This document shows positions 34,368 through 41,615 of a DNA stretch of 42,529 nucleotides, piece after piece. The position numbers were made by a program, and so were the translations under genes. The stretch's first letter is position 1; each line of letters starts with the position of its first letter. The DNA comes from Arthrobacter sp. Leaf234 (lineage in GTDB: Bacteria > Actinomycetota > Actinomycetes > Actinomycetales > Micrococcaceae): NCBI RefSeq assembly GCF_001422665.1, contig NZ_LMLU01000002.1:883-43411 (forward strand), read 5' to 3'. The notes under the pieces are model-generated. The model was given only the letters and a program-made list of their open reading frames with translations, did no database searches and had not been told where the DNA came from.

Positions 34368-34370
34368 GGG

Positions 34371-34799
34371 TCAGACTGCGGACGACCGGAGGATGCTGAT
34401 GAGCGCCCCAACGACAACCAAGGCGGACACCGCGAGCACCAGCAAGTTAGCTATCCACGCAAACTCGCTCATACTCCCTGTGGCTGACTCGACTCCGACG
34501 AGTATCCCGATTGCGCACCAAGTCAGCACGTGTACCCCTGCGGCCATTGTGCCGATGAGCGCGGCGGCACCCCGCCGTGAAGCCCATCTCGTGCCCAGCC
34601 GCCAGCTAAGTAGGAGGATGAACCCGGCGAACGAGAGCATCACCACCCAGTAGAGGATCTGCGCGCCGCTCGGAGCGCCTGCGGGCTGAAAGACTTCCTG
34701 CGCAGTAAGCACTCCTGTCACCCGCAAAACCACGAACGAAGCCGCAACGACCGCCGCTCCGATCAGTGCGACGCGCAGAGATTCTTTGTGCTCCAGCAT
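34371..34799 (-). CDS. IS21 passenger: four-helix membrane protein
   Basis: A 142-residue inner-membrane protein with helices VALIGAAVVAASFVVL, ILYWVVMLSFAGFILLL, ALIGTMAAGVHVLTWCAIGIL and IANLLVLAVSALVVVGALISIL. AAGGAG six bases before the ATG at 34799 sets the start; this site overlaps the region just after the stop of the secreted protein (34817), so the two are cotranslated in the order secreted, membrane. A small membrane protein directly after a secreted one is the usual order of toxin and immunity genes, which is the suggested role. No family recognised. Confidence 0.75.
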   Translation of the reverse strand: MLEHKESLRVALIGAAVVAASFVVLRVTGVLTAQEVFQPAGAPSGAQILYWVVMLSFAGFILLLSWRLGTRWASRRGAAALIGTMAAGVHVLTWCAIGILVGVESATGSMSEFAWIANLLVLAVSALVVVGALISILRSSAV

Positions 34800-34816
34800 G
34801 CTTGGCTCCTTCATAT

Positions 34817-35842
34817 TTACCAGTTGCACCTTCTGCTGACCCACGTCGCGAAGTTGCCGTTCGGGGCCCGGGTACCCTCGAGGTCCCAGCTGGAGTTCTT
34901 GTCCATCCCGGTTACCTGGCCAGCAAAGATTGCTACTTTGCCGACAGAGTGGCAGGACCACTGGTCGTAGTACGTTGTGCGCATCAGCTCGTTGTAGCGG
35001 CCGACGCCGCCCGCCCGCACCTTCGTCTTCAGCTCATCCCATCCTGCGGACCCGGCTACTCCTGAGGAAACCGTTCCCATCCAGGGTGTCACGTGCACGG
35101 AGATGCTTTGCGTAGTGGGCCAGCGGTGGTAGCTGATGAGGTCAACGCCGAGCCAAGGGTCGGCAACAACCGGATACGAGTCCTGCTCACTGTGAAGGAC
35201 GGTCTGCGTCAGGGTGCTGCCGCTGATCGAGTAGCTGGTCTGGACCGACGCGCCCGCGGCATCAGTCGCCCAAGCCGCTGCTATACCGCCTCCAAATGAC
35301 CGATCAGCGTTGAAGATGGCGACCGAACCGTTGTCCTGTAGTTCGAGGTATTGGCCGTCGGCGAGGTCGAATTCATAGGCGTAGGTGGAGGGGGCCGACG
35401 GCCCATCGATGATCGTTGTTACCTGAACCGATCCATCTTCCTTGAGGATCGGTACGGTCGATGACCCGTTCTCGTTGTCGTATTCAACGATTCCATCAGC
35501 TACCTCTTCGGCGGGGGCAGCTGTGTCGGGGAATGGCAGCGACACCTGGACACTTCGACCTGAGGTTGATTTGAGCCCCAGGTCATCGGCGGTCGAACTG
35601 GGCACCGTGACCGTGACGTCGCCTACTTCGGTTGTCGCATTCAGATTCGCGTCATCGAACGCAGATACCTGCGCGACTTCGCTCAGCACGTCCATGGTGG
35701 CTGGCTTTCCCTGAATGGCATCGACCGTTTGTAGTGCATCGAGGACATCAGGTCCATCATCGGCGGCCGCAGCGGGTGAGATGGTCGCGGCCACAAAGCC
35801 AAGGGCCGCAGCAGACACCAGAAATTTCTTCGTTCTATTCAT
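34817..35842 (-). CDS. IS21 passenger: secreted protein with DUF2599-like C-terminus
   Basis: A 341-residue exported protein. Signal peptide: FLVSAAALGFVAATISPAAA, cut near residue 27. The middle is beta-rich (GDVTVTVPSS, VQVSLPFPD, YAYEFDLADGQYLEL), followed by DSYPVVADPWLG, a hallmark of many actinobacterial exported proteins. The last 100 residues look like the DUF2599 domain: HVTPWMG, GWDELKTKV, NELMRTTYYDQWSCH and SSWDLEGTRAPNGNF with a terminal CNW; the two cysteines (in SCH and RRCNW) could pair. GGGGGAAAA before the ATG gives the start. First gene of the passenger unit. The activity is not known; a secreted toxin or envelope protein is possible. Confidence 0.75.
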   Translation of the reverse strand: MNRTKKFLVSAAALGFVAATISPAAAADDGPDVLDALQTVDAIQGKPATMDVLSEVAQVSAFDDANLNATTEVGDVTVTVPSSTADDLGLKSTSGRSVQVSLPFPDTAAPAEEVADGIVEYDNENGSSTVPILKEDGSVQVTTIIDGPSAPSTYAYEFDLADGQYLELQDNGSVAIFNADRSFGGGIAAAWATDAAGASVQTSYSISGSTLTQTVLHSEQDSYPVVADPWLGVDLISYHRWPTTQSISVHVTPWMGTVSSGVAGSAGWDELKTKVRAGGVGRYNELMRTTYYDQWSCHSVGKVAIFAGQVTGMDKNSSWDLEGTRAPNGNFATWVSRRCNW

Positions 35843-35919
35843 TTTTCCCCCATATATAGCAACCCGCCATTGGGTTGATGCGCTCAATGTAACAACGCAA
35901 CCCAAGAGCGTCCACCCCT

Positions 35920-36039
35920 TGTCAACGGTGGGGTGGGCTCAAGTGAAACTGCGGTTAGTCCACTGGTGAGTCGTCGTGAGAGCGGTGGTGGGCTCAAGTC
36001 AGGCTGCGGAAGTGGTCTCCGCTCAGGTTGACATTCTCA
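35920..36039 (-). repeat. IS21 right terminal inverted repeat (120 bp)
   Basis: Reverse complement of the left end with few mismatches. It ends in CA at 36039. Confidence 0.93.
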
Positions 36040-36155
36040 GTGGTGGGTGTGTTCAGGCGGACCCTTCGGTTCCTGCTGTCCAGGTGTGTGCGGGACAAGC
36101 AGCGGAGCTTAGGAAGCTTGTGCCGTGCACATCTGGTCAGGAGGCGCGCTCACCG
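36040..36155 (+). repeat. Long direct repeat, copy B, right part
   Basis: Continues copy B after the IS21 element and matches copy A 20205-20320 (CTGCTGTCCAxGTGTGTGC, GACAAGCAGCG, GCTTGTGCCGTGCA, GGTCAGGAGGCGC). Confidence 0.85.
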
Positions 36156-36576
36156 ATTGTCGCGTTACTCGAGCAACCCGAACTACATGTTTTCGCTCCG
36201 GATAAAGCACCTAAACGGTCGCGCACAGGGGCCGGTCGCGACCGATTGTCTCGCCAACCTTTAGCTTTTCGAGACGCGTCTCGGCGGTCGATCGACCGGA
36301 TCAGCCGTACCTGTGCGCCCGTCTTCATCGTCCCGGGCAAACGCCCCTTCGCCGGTCCGGCGGTACTGATCGGGGTAAGGAGTGTCAGAAGGTACGGAGA
36401 ACCACCCGCTTACGAACGTCATGTGGAGCCTCCGGACCGCTCATGCAGGAGGGCATGTAGACCATCTCGTCGGCGAGGGTGATGTTGTAACGACCGACTG
36501 AACTCATCGACCGGCTTAGGGACAGCTGGCTCGAATCAACTTCGCGGACTTAGCCTCAGCCGATGGAGCCTCTTAG
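36156..36576. other. Gene-free stretch with res-like site B
   Basis: 421 bp with no supported gene. At 36247-36275 lies TGTCTCG ... CGAGAC around a CTTTAG centre, a weaker form of the dyad at 20525-20556. The two outer dyads of site A are absent here. The rest shows nothing clear. Confidence 0.5.
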
Positions 36577-36924
36577 ATGCCGAGTAGTAGCAGTGCGCCA
36601 GGGGAGCGTTCGGCCGAGTGGCTCCAGCGCGCGGACATCGTCCTGCTCGACGAGCCCACCACGGGTCTTGATGCTGCCACCCGGGCACTCGTGGCAGAGG
36701 TTCTGATCGCGGAACGGGCCAGGGGGGCGACCGTCATCTGCGTCTCCCATGACGACACGACCCTCGCCGCAGCCGACCGCCTCATCACCCTCGACGCCGG
36801 CCGCATCTGCCCCACCCCCTCCATTTCCGGCATCTCCTCCAGTTCCAGCGTGGCCGGTGTGTCTGTGATGTCAGCAGTGCCAGCGCTCTCCTATCCGGCA
36901 GAAACGGACGAAGCCGCCACATAG
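36577..36924 (+). pseudogene. Metal ABC transporter ATPase, C-terminal remnant
   Basis: The frame keeps only the last third of an ABC ATPase: Walker B and D-loop in ADIVLLDEPTTGLDAATRALV, and the H-loop in GATVICVSHDD, then AADRLITLDAGRI. Walker A, the Q-loop and the signature LSGGQ are missing, so it cannot bind ATP. The end is a Ser/Ala-rich tail. The nearest relatives by sequence feel are ATPases of zinc/manganese importers (AztA/ZnuC type), which fits its place beside a Zur-like operator. Confidence 0.65.
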
Positions 36925-36952
36925 GCACAGGCCGCACTGATGGACGTGGTTC

Positions 36953-36977
36953 CTATATGAGAACGATTCTCATATAG
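36953..36977 (+). promoter_or_regulatory. Zur-like operator overlapping a promoter
   Basis: Perfect palindrome: 11-bp arms CTATATGAGAA (36953-36963) and TTCTCATATAG (36967-36977) around CGA. The core TGAGAACGATTCTCA has the layout of Zur boxes (TGAxAAxxATTxTCA). TATAGT at 36973-36978 looks like a -10 element, and the start codon follows only seven bases later, so the transcript may be leaderless. Zur with zinc would block this promoter. Confidence 0.8.
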
Positions 36978-36984
36978 TGGAGTG

Positions 36985-38241
36985 ATGCACCTCGTCGTCA
37001 TCACCTCTTTGGATGCGCTCAGCCGCAATAGTGCAGCGTCATCTCTGGCTGAAGCCCTGCCAGGGGTTCCGGTCGTTCTGCATGACCTGCTCGATGGGGG
37101 CGTGGTGACGCGACGCGTCCATCAGGATGAGCACCTCGTGGAGCGCCAGTCACAGGTGCTCGAGCACGGGTGTCTGAGTTGCATGGTCCGGCTGGATCTC
37201 GCCCCGACGCTGCTGCGTCTCGCGGCGACCGGAGCGACTCGGGCGATCGTGGGGTTGCCTCCCGGTACGACGGCTGAGGCTGCGATCGATGGGCTGAACA
37301 CTGTCGCGCCGCGGGCTTTCGTCATCGACGCGGTCGCACTGGCTGCATGCCCTGATGATGTGGAGGACCAGCTGTGGGATCACCACACCCTGTTCGAGTC
37401 CGGCTACACGGCCGTCCCGGAAGACGATCGAACACCGGGAGAATTCCTGGTCGGAGAGTTTCTCTTCGCAGATACGGTTCTGGCTGCTACCAGCAACCTC
37501 CTGCCACCGGATCCTGACCTGGTGGTTCGCGGTATCCAACTCATCGGTGAGCTCGCCCCCCACGCACGCCTGGTCCCTGCCTTCGCAACGGTCAGCATTA
37601 CCGACCTCGGTTTCCACGATGACGCGGCGGCCAGAGCACGAAGCCTTCCCGGAACAATCTTGGTACCACCACGATCAGCATCAACACCACCGGCGCAACC
37701 GGCGCAACCGGCGCAACCGGCGCAACCGGCGCAACCGGCGCAACCGGCGCAACCGGCGCAACCGGCGCAACCGGCGCAACCGGCACAGAAGATACAACCG
37801 GCGGTGCCGGCGCCGTCGGTGCCGGCCCCGGAATTCATGCCTCGTCTACCCACCCAGACCCCAGTGCTGTTCAGGACCTTCGAACATCGCATCGACCGGC
37901 CTCTGCATCCTGACCGCTTCCGTACCGCCCTCGGCGCGATCTCGCAGGGGTGCTGCTTTGTCCGCGGAAGCGTGTGGATCGCCGGTATGCCCGATACCCG
38001 GATCGCCCTGCATGGGGTTGGCCCGCGGATCGCTCTGGTCAACGGCGGAACCTGGCGCGACGAAGCGCATCAGGGCCAGTGGTGCCGTGGCACGCATATT
38101 GCGCTCACCGGTGACGACATTGACGACGCCGACATCACTAATCTGCTCGACGCCTGTGCCCTGACTGATCGGGAACTGCGCACCATGTCCAAGCACCATG
38201 CGACCAGCCCCAGCACCCCATCCGGCACCGAGTATCAGTAG
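36985..38241 (+). CDS. Mrf-type CobW-family protein with PAQ repeat
   Basis: A 418-residue protein of the CobW/COG0523 group in the form without a working P-loop, as in the mycobacterial Mrf (factor for zinc-dependent ribosome remodelling and hibernation). N-terminal strand [19 protein letters not shown] replaces Walker A. HGCLSC (Cys63, Cys66) is the conserved metal-binding C-x-x-C of the family. The CobW C-terminal domain is at about 285-390 ([37 protein letters not shown]). Between the domains there is an 11-fold PAQ repeat (residues 236-268). A Zur-like box precedes it and a cysteine-free L36 gene follows, the classic zinc-starvation arrangement. Start: ATG at 36985, with a GTG one codon upstream. 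Confidence 0.85.
   Translation: MHLVVITSLDALSRNSAASSLAEALPGVPVVLHDLLDGGVVTRRVHQDEHLVERQSQVLEHGCLSCMVRLDLAPTLLRLAATGATRAIVGLPPGTTAEAAIDGLNTVAPRAFVIDAVALAACPDDVEDQLWDHHTLFESGYTAVPEDDRTPGEFLVGEFLFADTVLAATSNLLPPDPDLVVRGIQLIGELAPHARLVPAFATVSITDLGFHDDAAARARSLPGTILVPPRSASTPPAQPAQPAQPAQPAQPAQPAQPAQPAQPAQPAQKIQPAVPAPSVPAPEFMPRLPTQTPVLFRTFEHRIDRPLHPDRFRTALGAISQGCCFVRGSVWIAGMPDTRIALHGVGPRIALVNGGTWRDEAHQGQWCRGTHIALTGDDIDDADITNLLDACALTDRELRTMSKHHATSPSTPSGTEYQ
37690..37788 (+). repeat. 9-bp tandem repeat coding for PAQ
   Basis: Ten exact copies of CCGGCGCAA (37690-37779) plus one variant copy. The unit is three codons long, so copy-number change alters linker length without a frameshift. Confidence 0.97.
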
Positions 38242-38269
38242 CACCACCCTCACCTAGAGAAGGAGCATC

Positions 38270-38392
38270 ATGAAGGTTCGTAACTCCCTGCGCGCGTTGA
38301 AGAAGGTCCCCGGCGCGCAGATCGTCCGGCGCCGCGGCAAGACGTTCGTCATCAACAAAAAGAATCCACGGATGAAGGCTCGTCAGGGATAA
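38270..38392 (+). CDS. rpmJ2: 50S ribosomal protein bL36, zinc-independent form
   Basis: A 40-residue protein: [16 protein letters not shown], then [22 protein letters not shown] by parts. It has none of the cysteines and the histidine that bind zinc in the usual L36, so it is the C-minus (YkgO-type) form that replaces the zinc form when zinc is scarce. AGAAGGAG precedes the ATG. It lies 28 bp after the Mrf gene and shares its Zur-controlled promoter. Confidence 0.93.
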   Translation: MKVRNSLRALKKVPGAQIVRRRGKTFVINKKNPRMKARQG

Positions 38393-38396
38393 CGCA

Positions 38397-38720
38397 ATGA
38401 AGCAGGGCGCGATGAAACAGGGCGCAACGAAGAAGGGCGAGGAGAGCAGCGCCGCCACCGACGACAAGAGGGATTCTGCCACCCAGACGGCGGGGGTCGT
38501 CGTCGCCCTCTGCGCCGGTCACCGGTGTGCCGCGCTGGGTCCGTCCGTCTGGTTGGGCGGACTCGACCAGCGCGGACACCTCCAGGCGCTTGCCCAGTGG
38601 GTCGAGCACTGGCAACCCGTTTCCGGGCGGACCAGCAGGCTCCCTCAAGACCTCAACCGGGCAATCATCGGATCCGGGCTACCCATCCGTCTGGCCACAT
38701 CACCATCAGCCATGCACTGA
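38397..38720 (+). CDS. Small protein with C-x(5)-C motif after L36
   Basis: A 107-residue protein. A lysine-rich start (MKQGAMKQGATKKGEESS) precedes a core VVVALCAGHRCAALGPSVWL and a helical part RGHLQALAQWVEHW. The C-A-G-H-R-C segment could bind a metal. It begins four bases after the L36 stop, with AGGG eight bases before the ATG, so it is the last gene of the zinc-regulated unit. The last 35 residues look less typical, so the end may be altered by decay. Function unknown. Confidence 0.55.
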   Translation: MKQGAMKQGATKKGEESSAATDDKRDSATQTAGVVVALCAGHRCAALGPSVWLGGLDQRGHLQALAQWVEHWQPVSGRTSRLPQDLNRAIIGSGLPIRLATSPSAMH

Positions 38721-38762
38721 AGGATCTGGTCAAAGCTCGGATTACTGACCCTCCGGGCACGC

Positions 38763-38800
38763 AGGAACAGCACCAGCCCGTCTGGGCTGGTGCTGTTCCT
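38763..38800 (+). terminator. Strong terminator of the zinc-regulated unit
   Basis: Perfect 17-bp arms (38763-38779 and 38784-38800) with a 4-nt loop. Confidence 0.9.
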
Positions 38801-38955
38801 ATGTGGGAAGACCCTTCCAGCTCCGTGGTTATGAGGGTCTTCAGCACGACGGCCACGCGGGCCTGCCGCGATCGGTACGAACCGGCCAGGACCGGCCTGA
38901 TTTAGGTCAATCTAGGTCGATGGAGGGCATCCTCGTGATTATCGTCGTGCGGGTG

Positions 38956-39111
38956 TTAGTGCTCGTCGTAGTGGTCGCCGTGGGCTGCGTGGCGGTGACC
39001 GTCGTGGAGGTAGTCGGTGTGGTCGCCGTGCTGCACGGTTTCGTGCGTGCAGTCGGCGGTGCCGTGCTGGTGCTCGTCGAGGGTGTGCTCGGCCTTGATC
39101 TCGGTGCTCAT
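38956..39111 (-). CDS. Histidine-rich small metal-binding protein
   Basis: A 51-residue protein with 12 histidines and many Asp/Glu: EHTLDEHQHGTADCTHE, HGDHTDYLHDGHRHAAHGD and a last DEH. Such sequences bind zinc, nickel or copper and act as stores or chaperones. AAGGAG six bases before the ATG at 39111 sets the start. It lies 46 bp after the ArsR/SmtB gene on the same strand, so it is probably derepressed by metal excess together with it. Confidence 0.8.
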   Translation of the reverse strand: MSTEIKAEHTLDEHQHGTADCTHETVQHGDHTDYLHDGHRHAAHGDHYDEH

Positions 39112-39157
39112 GCTGGTCTCCTTGATGCGGGTGTGCCCGCACAATTGATGGCGCTGC

Positions 39158-39469
39158 CTAGTGGCTATGATTCGTCGTCGGTGAAGCCTCGACCGTATGG
39201 GCGATCGCATCATCGATGACGTGGGCTACGTGCTCGTCGGTCAGGGCGTAGATCGCTTCACGTCCTGACCTGCTGACGGTGACAAGGTTCATGCTGCGCA
39301 GCACCCGAAGGTGCTGCGACACCAAAGGCTGGGACAGCCCTGTCGACAGGACGAGGGAGCCCACGGACCCCTCACCACCGGCGAGGGACGTCAGGATCCT
39401 CAGCCGGGACACCGTGCTAAGCGCCTTGAACAGCTCCGCGACCTGTTCGAGCTGAGCGTCATCCGTCAT
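39158..39469 (-). CDS. ArsR/SmtB-family zinc sensor
   Basis: A 103-residue winged-helix repressor. The helix-turn-helix is GSLVLSTGLSQPLVSQHLRVLRSMNLV by pattern. The last helix has the alpha-5 zinc site in exact spacing: Asp78-x-His80-(10)-His91-x-x-Glu94, as in SmtB and CzrA, and the tail NHSH adds two histidines. Metal binding releases it from DNA. The upstream sequence (ATAC...GTAT, within about 20 bp of the ATG at 39469) could be its operator. It is the first gene before the histidine-rich protein. A different strand and opposite logic from the Zur unit: this one should respond to excess. Confidence 0.92.
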   Translation of the reverse strand: MTDDAQLEQVAELFKALSTVSRLRILTSLAGGEGSVGSLVLSTGLSQPLVSQHLRVLRSMNLVTVSRSGREAIYALTDEHVAHVIDDAIAHTVEASPTTNHSH

Positions 39470-39545
39470 ACAAATACATAAACACGTATGCATGCGTTGA
39501 TGCAAGTCGCAGGCATCGATCCCAGATCCGATGAATCAAAGGCGA

Positions 39546-39577
39546 GACGGCCGCGGTCGTCGCTCCCCGCGGCCGTC
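39546..39577 (-). terminator. Terminator of the PepSY gene
   Basis: Perfect 11-bp GC arms (39546-39556 and 39567-39577), 10-nt loop, starting nine bases after the stop codon. Confidence 0.75.
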
Positions 39578-39585
39578 GCCCATCA

Positions 39586-41181
39586 TCAAGCAGTCGTGGG
39601 CTGCTCCTGGTGCGATCGCTCACCGGGAGCAGTCCCGCGGTGCTTGCGCTGTCGATGCCCGATCAGGGCGTCGACGGCCAGGAACGCCAGGAGGCTGATG
39701 CCCAGTAGTGGGGCGAAGAAACCGACGAGGAAGACGATCACCGTGCCGACGGCGATGATCCACAGCGGCACGGCGTCGAGGACTCCCCGCCGCGGCGGCC
39801 GACCGACGTAAGCCGTGGTGCCGGCACCGGTGCCGGCGGTTGTCCGGGTGTTGGCGCGGGTAGGGCGGCGTCGGATCCACATGAGGTACCCCCAGACGAT
39901 CATCGCGGCGAGACCGATCGCGATGACGGCCAGGACGACCTGGTTGGCCAGCCCGAAGAGAACGCCCATGTGTGCGTCGATGCCCCAGCGGGCGAGTTTC
40001 GCGGCGAACGGGTAGTCGTCGAACGACGCCTTGTCGATCACGGCGAACGAGTACGGGTCGACAGCGACTGCGTCGACCTGGGTGGGCCAGGATCGATCGA
40101 TCTCCGTGACGGTCCAGGCTACGCCGTCGGATACTGGCGGTTTAACCTCGATGAGTCCGGCGGTGAGACCGGTGTCCCGTGCCGCACCGAGTGCGCCATC
40201 GAAGCCCTCGGCGGTGGCTCCGGAGCCGGCGGCGGGAACCGCGGCGCCCCCGTGGCCCTCGTGTCCCTCGGCCGGGGCCGTCCCGGTCTCGCCTTCGGCG
40301 GTGGGTCCGGCGACGACGTCCTGCCCGTTCCCTTCGTGTTCGGCATGCTCCCCTGCAGTGGGGCTGCCGCCAGTGGCTGTTCCGAGGTCGGTGCTGATGG
40401 AGGGTGTGGACCAGCCGATGGCGGACCGTAGTTCGGTGACGTTCGCACCCGCGTAGGCGGACCATGTCAGGCCTGTTGCGGAGAGGAAGAAGAAGCCTAG
40501 TGCCAGCCAGATACCGGCAGCGGAGTGAAGGGACAGGAGTTTCCGTCGGCCCGTTGCCTGGCGGTCGAGGTAGAGCGATCCGCGGGCTTTGCGGGTTTTT
40601 CGGATGCGCTGAACCCAGAGGACTAGGCCGGCCAGGGCGATGACGCCCAGCCAGGAGGCTGCGAGTTCGCTGTAGAGGCGCCCGACCTCGCCGAGATGGA
40701 GGTTGCGGTGCAGCTGTCCCACCCACGTGTGAACGCCCAGGGATCCGCTGGTCCCGTAGGCGGTGAGGTCACCGGTAACTTGCGCGGTGGCGGGGTCGAC
40801 GAAGATCGCCCGGGTTTCGGATTCGCCCAGGGCGGGGTCGGCGAACATCACCCGCGTGGTTTCCCCCTCTGATCCCGGCCGCACAGCGGCGGGCAGATCA
40901 TTTGTGCCCAGGTGGTTTTGGGCTGCCTGGATCTGCTGCTCGAGGAGGACAGCGGGACCCTGCGATGCGGTGAGCTCGTCCGCGTACACGAACTTCTCGA
41001 CCTGGGGTGTCAGGGCGTAGTCCGCACCGCTGAGGGCTGCGATGAGTAGGAATGGACCCACGAAGATCGCTGCGTAGAAATGGATGCGCAGAGCAAGCGC
41101 TGTGAGCCACGGTTTGGCGGTGGACGGCGTCGATGATGGCGCTGGCGGTGGGGGCGGAGCGTGCACGGATGTAGCTGTCAT
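39586..41181 (-). CDS. PepSY-associated membrane protein (PiuB-like)
   Basis: A 531-residue inner-membrane protein of the PepSY-TM family, often linked to metal or siderophore reduction. Helix 1 (residues 25-50; LRIHFYAAIFVGPFLLIAALSG) has the family's R-x-H-F-Y start; then a PepSY domain, GVHTWVGQLHRNLHLGEVGRLYSELAASWLGVIAL, LSLHSAAGIWLALGFFFLSATGLTW, and at the end WGIDAHMGVLFGLANQVVLAV. The conserved histidines in the helices may hold haem or metal. The long loop after helix 5 is histidine-rich (GEHAEHEGN, AEGHEGHGG). The frame is open far upstream; the ATG at 41181 is the family-like start although no ribosome site is visible. The context suggests zinc or copper handling. Confidence 0.85.
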   Translation of the reverse strand: MTATSVHAPPPPPAPSSTPSTAKPWLTALALRIHFYAAIFVGPFLLIAALSGADYALTPQVEKFVYADELTASQGPAVLLEQQIQAAQNHLGTNDLPAAVRPGSEGETTRVMFADPALGESETRAIFVDPATAQVTGDLTAYGTSGSLGVHTWVGQLHRNLHLGEVGRLYSELAASWLGVIALAGLVLWVQRIRKTRKARGSLYLDRQATGRRKLLSLHSAAGIWLALGFFFLSATGLTWSAYAGANVTELRSAIGWSTPSISTDLGTATGGSPTAGEHAEHEGNGQDVVAGPTAEGETGTAPAEGHEGHGGAAVPAAGSGATAEGFDGALGAARDTGLTAGLIEVKPPVSDGVAWTVTEIDRSWPTQVDAVAVDPYSFAVIDKASFDDYPFAAKLARWGIDAHMGVLFGLANQVVLAVIAIGLAAMIVWGYLMWIRRRPTRANTRTTAGTGAGTTAYVGRPPRRGVLDAVPLWIIAVGTVIVFLVGFFAPLLGISLLAFLAVDALIGHRQRKHRGTAPGERSHQEQPTTA

Positions 41182-41615
41182 GGAGGAGGTTCTCTCAGGA
41201 AAGCCCTGCATTAGCAGGGTCGGAGGAAGAATGAAGGGAATGTCTGCGGGGAGCGCTTGGCGACGCACCGAAAGCCGGCGATGAAACAAAAGCGGGATCC
41301 GTGTCAGTGGGTTCGCCGGAGGAGGCTCTGTCCGATCCTGACGGACCCGCCGCTGCCGGCGACACCGTCGGTGATCGCAGCGGTGCAATTTCCGCCGAGA
41401 AGGAGTCAGGGAAAGAGTCAGGGCAGGGCATGTCGGGGCAGCGGTGGAGACGGTGGAAACCTGAACCGGACGGCACCCGAGGAAAAGCCTGCTGCGGGAA
41501 TGGCCGGCAGGCTGGGTGAACCCGTCCTGCGCTCCATCATGAGCTGGCGTAGCAGTGGTGCTGGCGTCTGCCGGTGAAGCGAGGGGCTTGATGAAGCTCG
41601 TACCGGCCGTGTGGT
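41182..41615. other. Spacer between PepSY and the next membrane protein
   Basis: 434 bp. Long open frames exist on the minus strand because of the high GC content, but none looks like a protein. It could be leader RNA or hold the PepSY promoter. Confidence 0.45.

Larger units (their letters stand above)
31571..36039 (+). mobile_element. Complete IS21-family element with two passenger genes (4,469 bp)
   Basis: The ends are TG (31571) and CA (36039), as in IS21 elements. The flanks carry a 6-bp target duplication GTGGTG (31565-31570 and 36040-36045). Removing the element and one GTGGTG restores the sequence of copy A at 20200-20215, which proves the boundaries. The inside has istA and istB rightward, then a strong hairpin, then two leftward passenger genes of 1.5 kb. 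Ordinary IS21 elements are about 2-2.5 kb, so the passengers nearly double it. Confidence 0.95.

Noticed and set aside
37690..37788. PAQ repeat considered as an assembly artefact.
   Set aside because: It is in frame, ends with a degenerate unit and joins two well-preserved domains, so it is taken as real.
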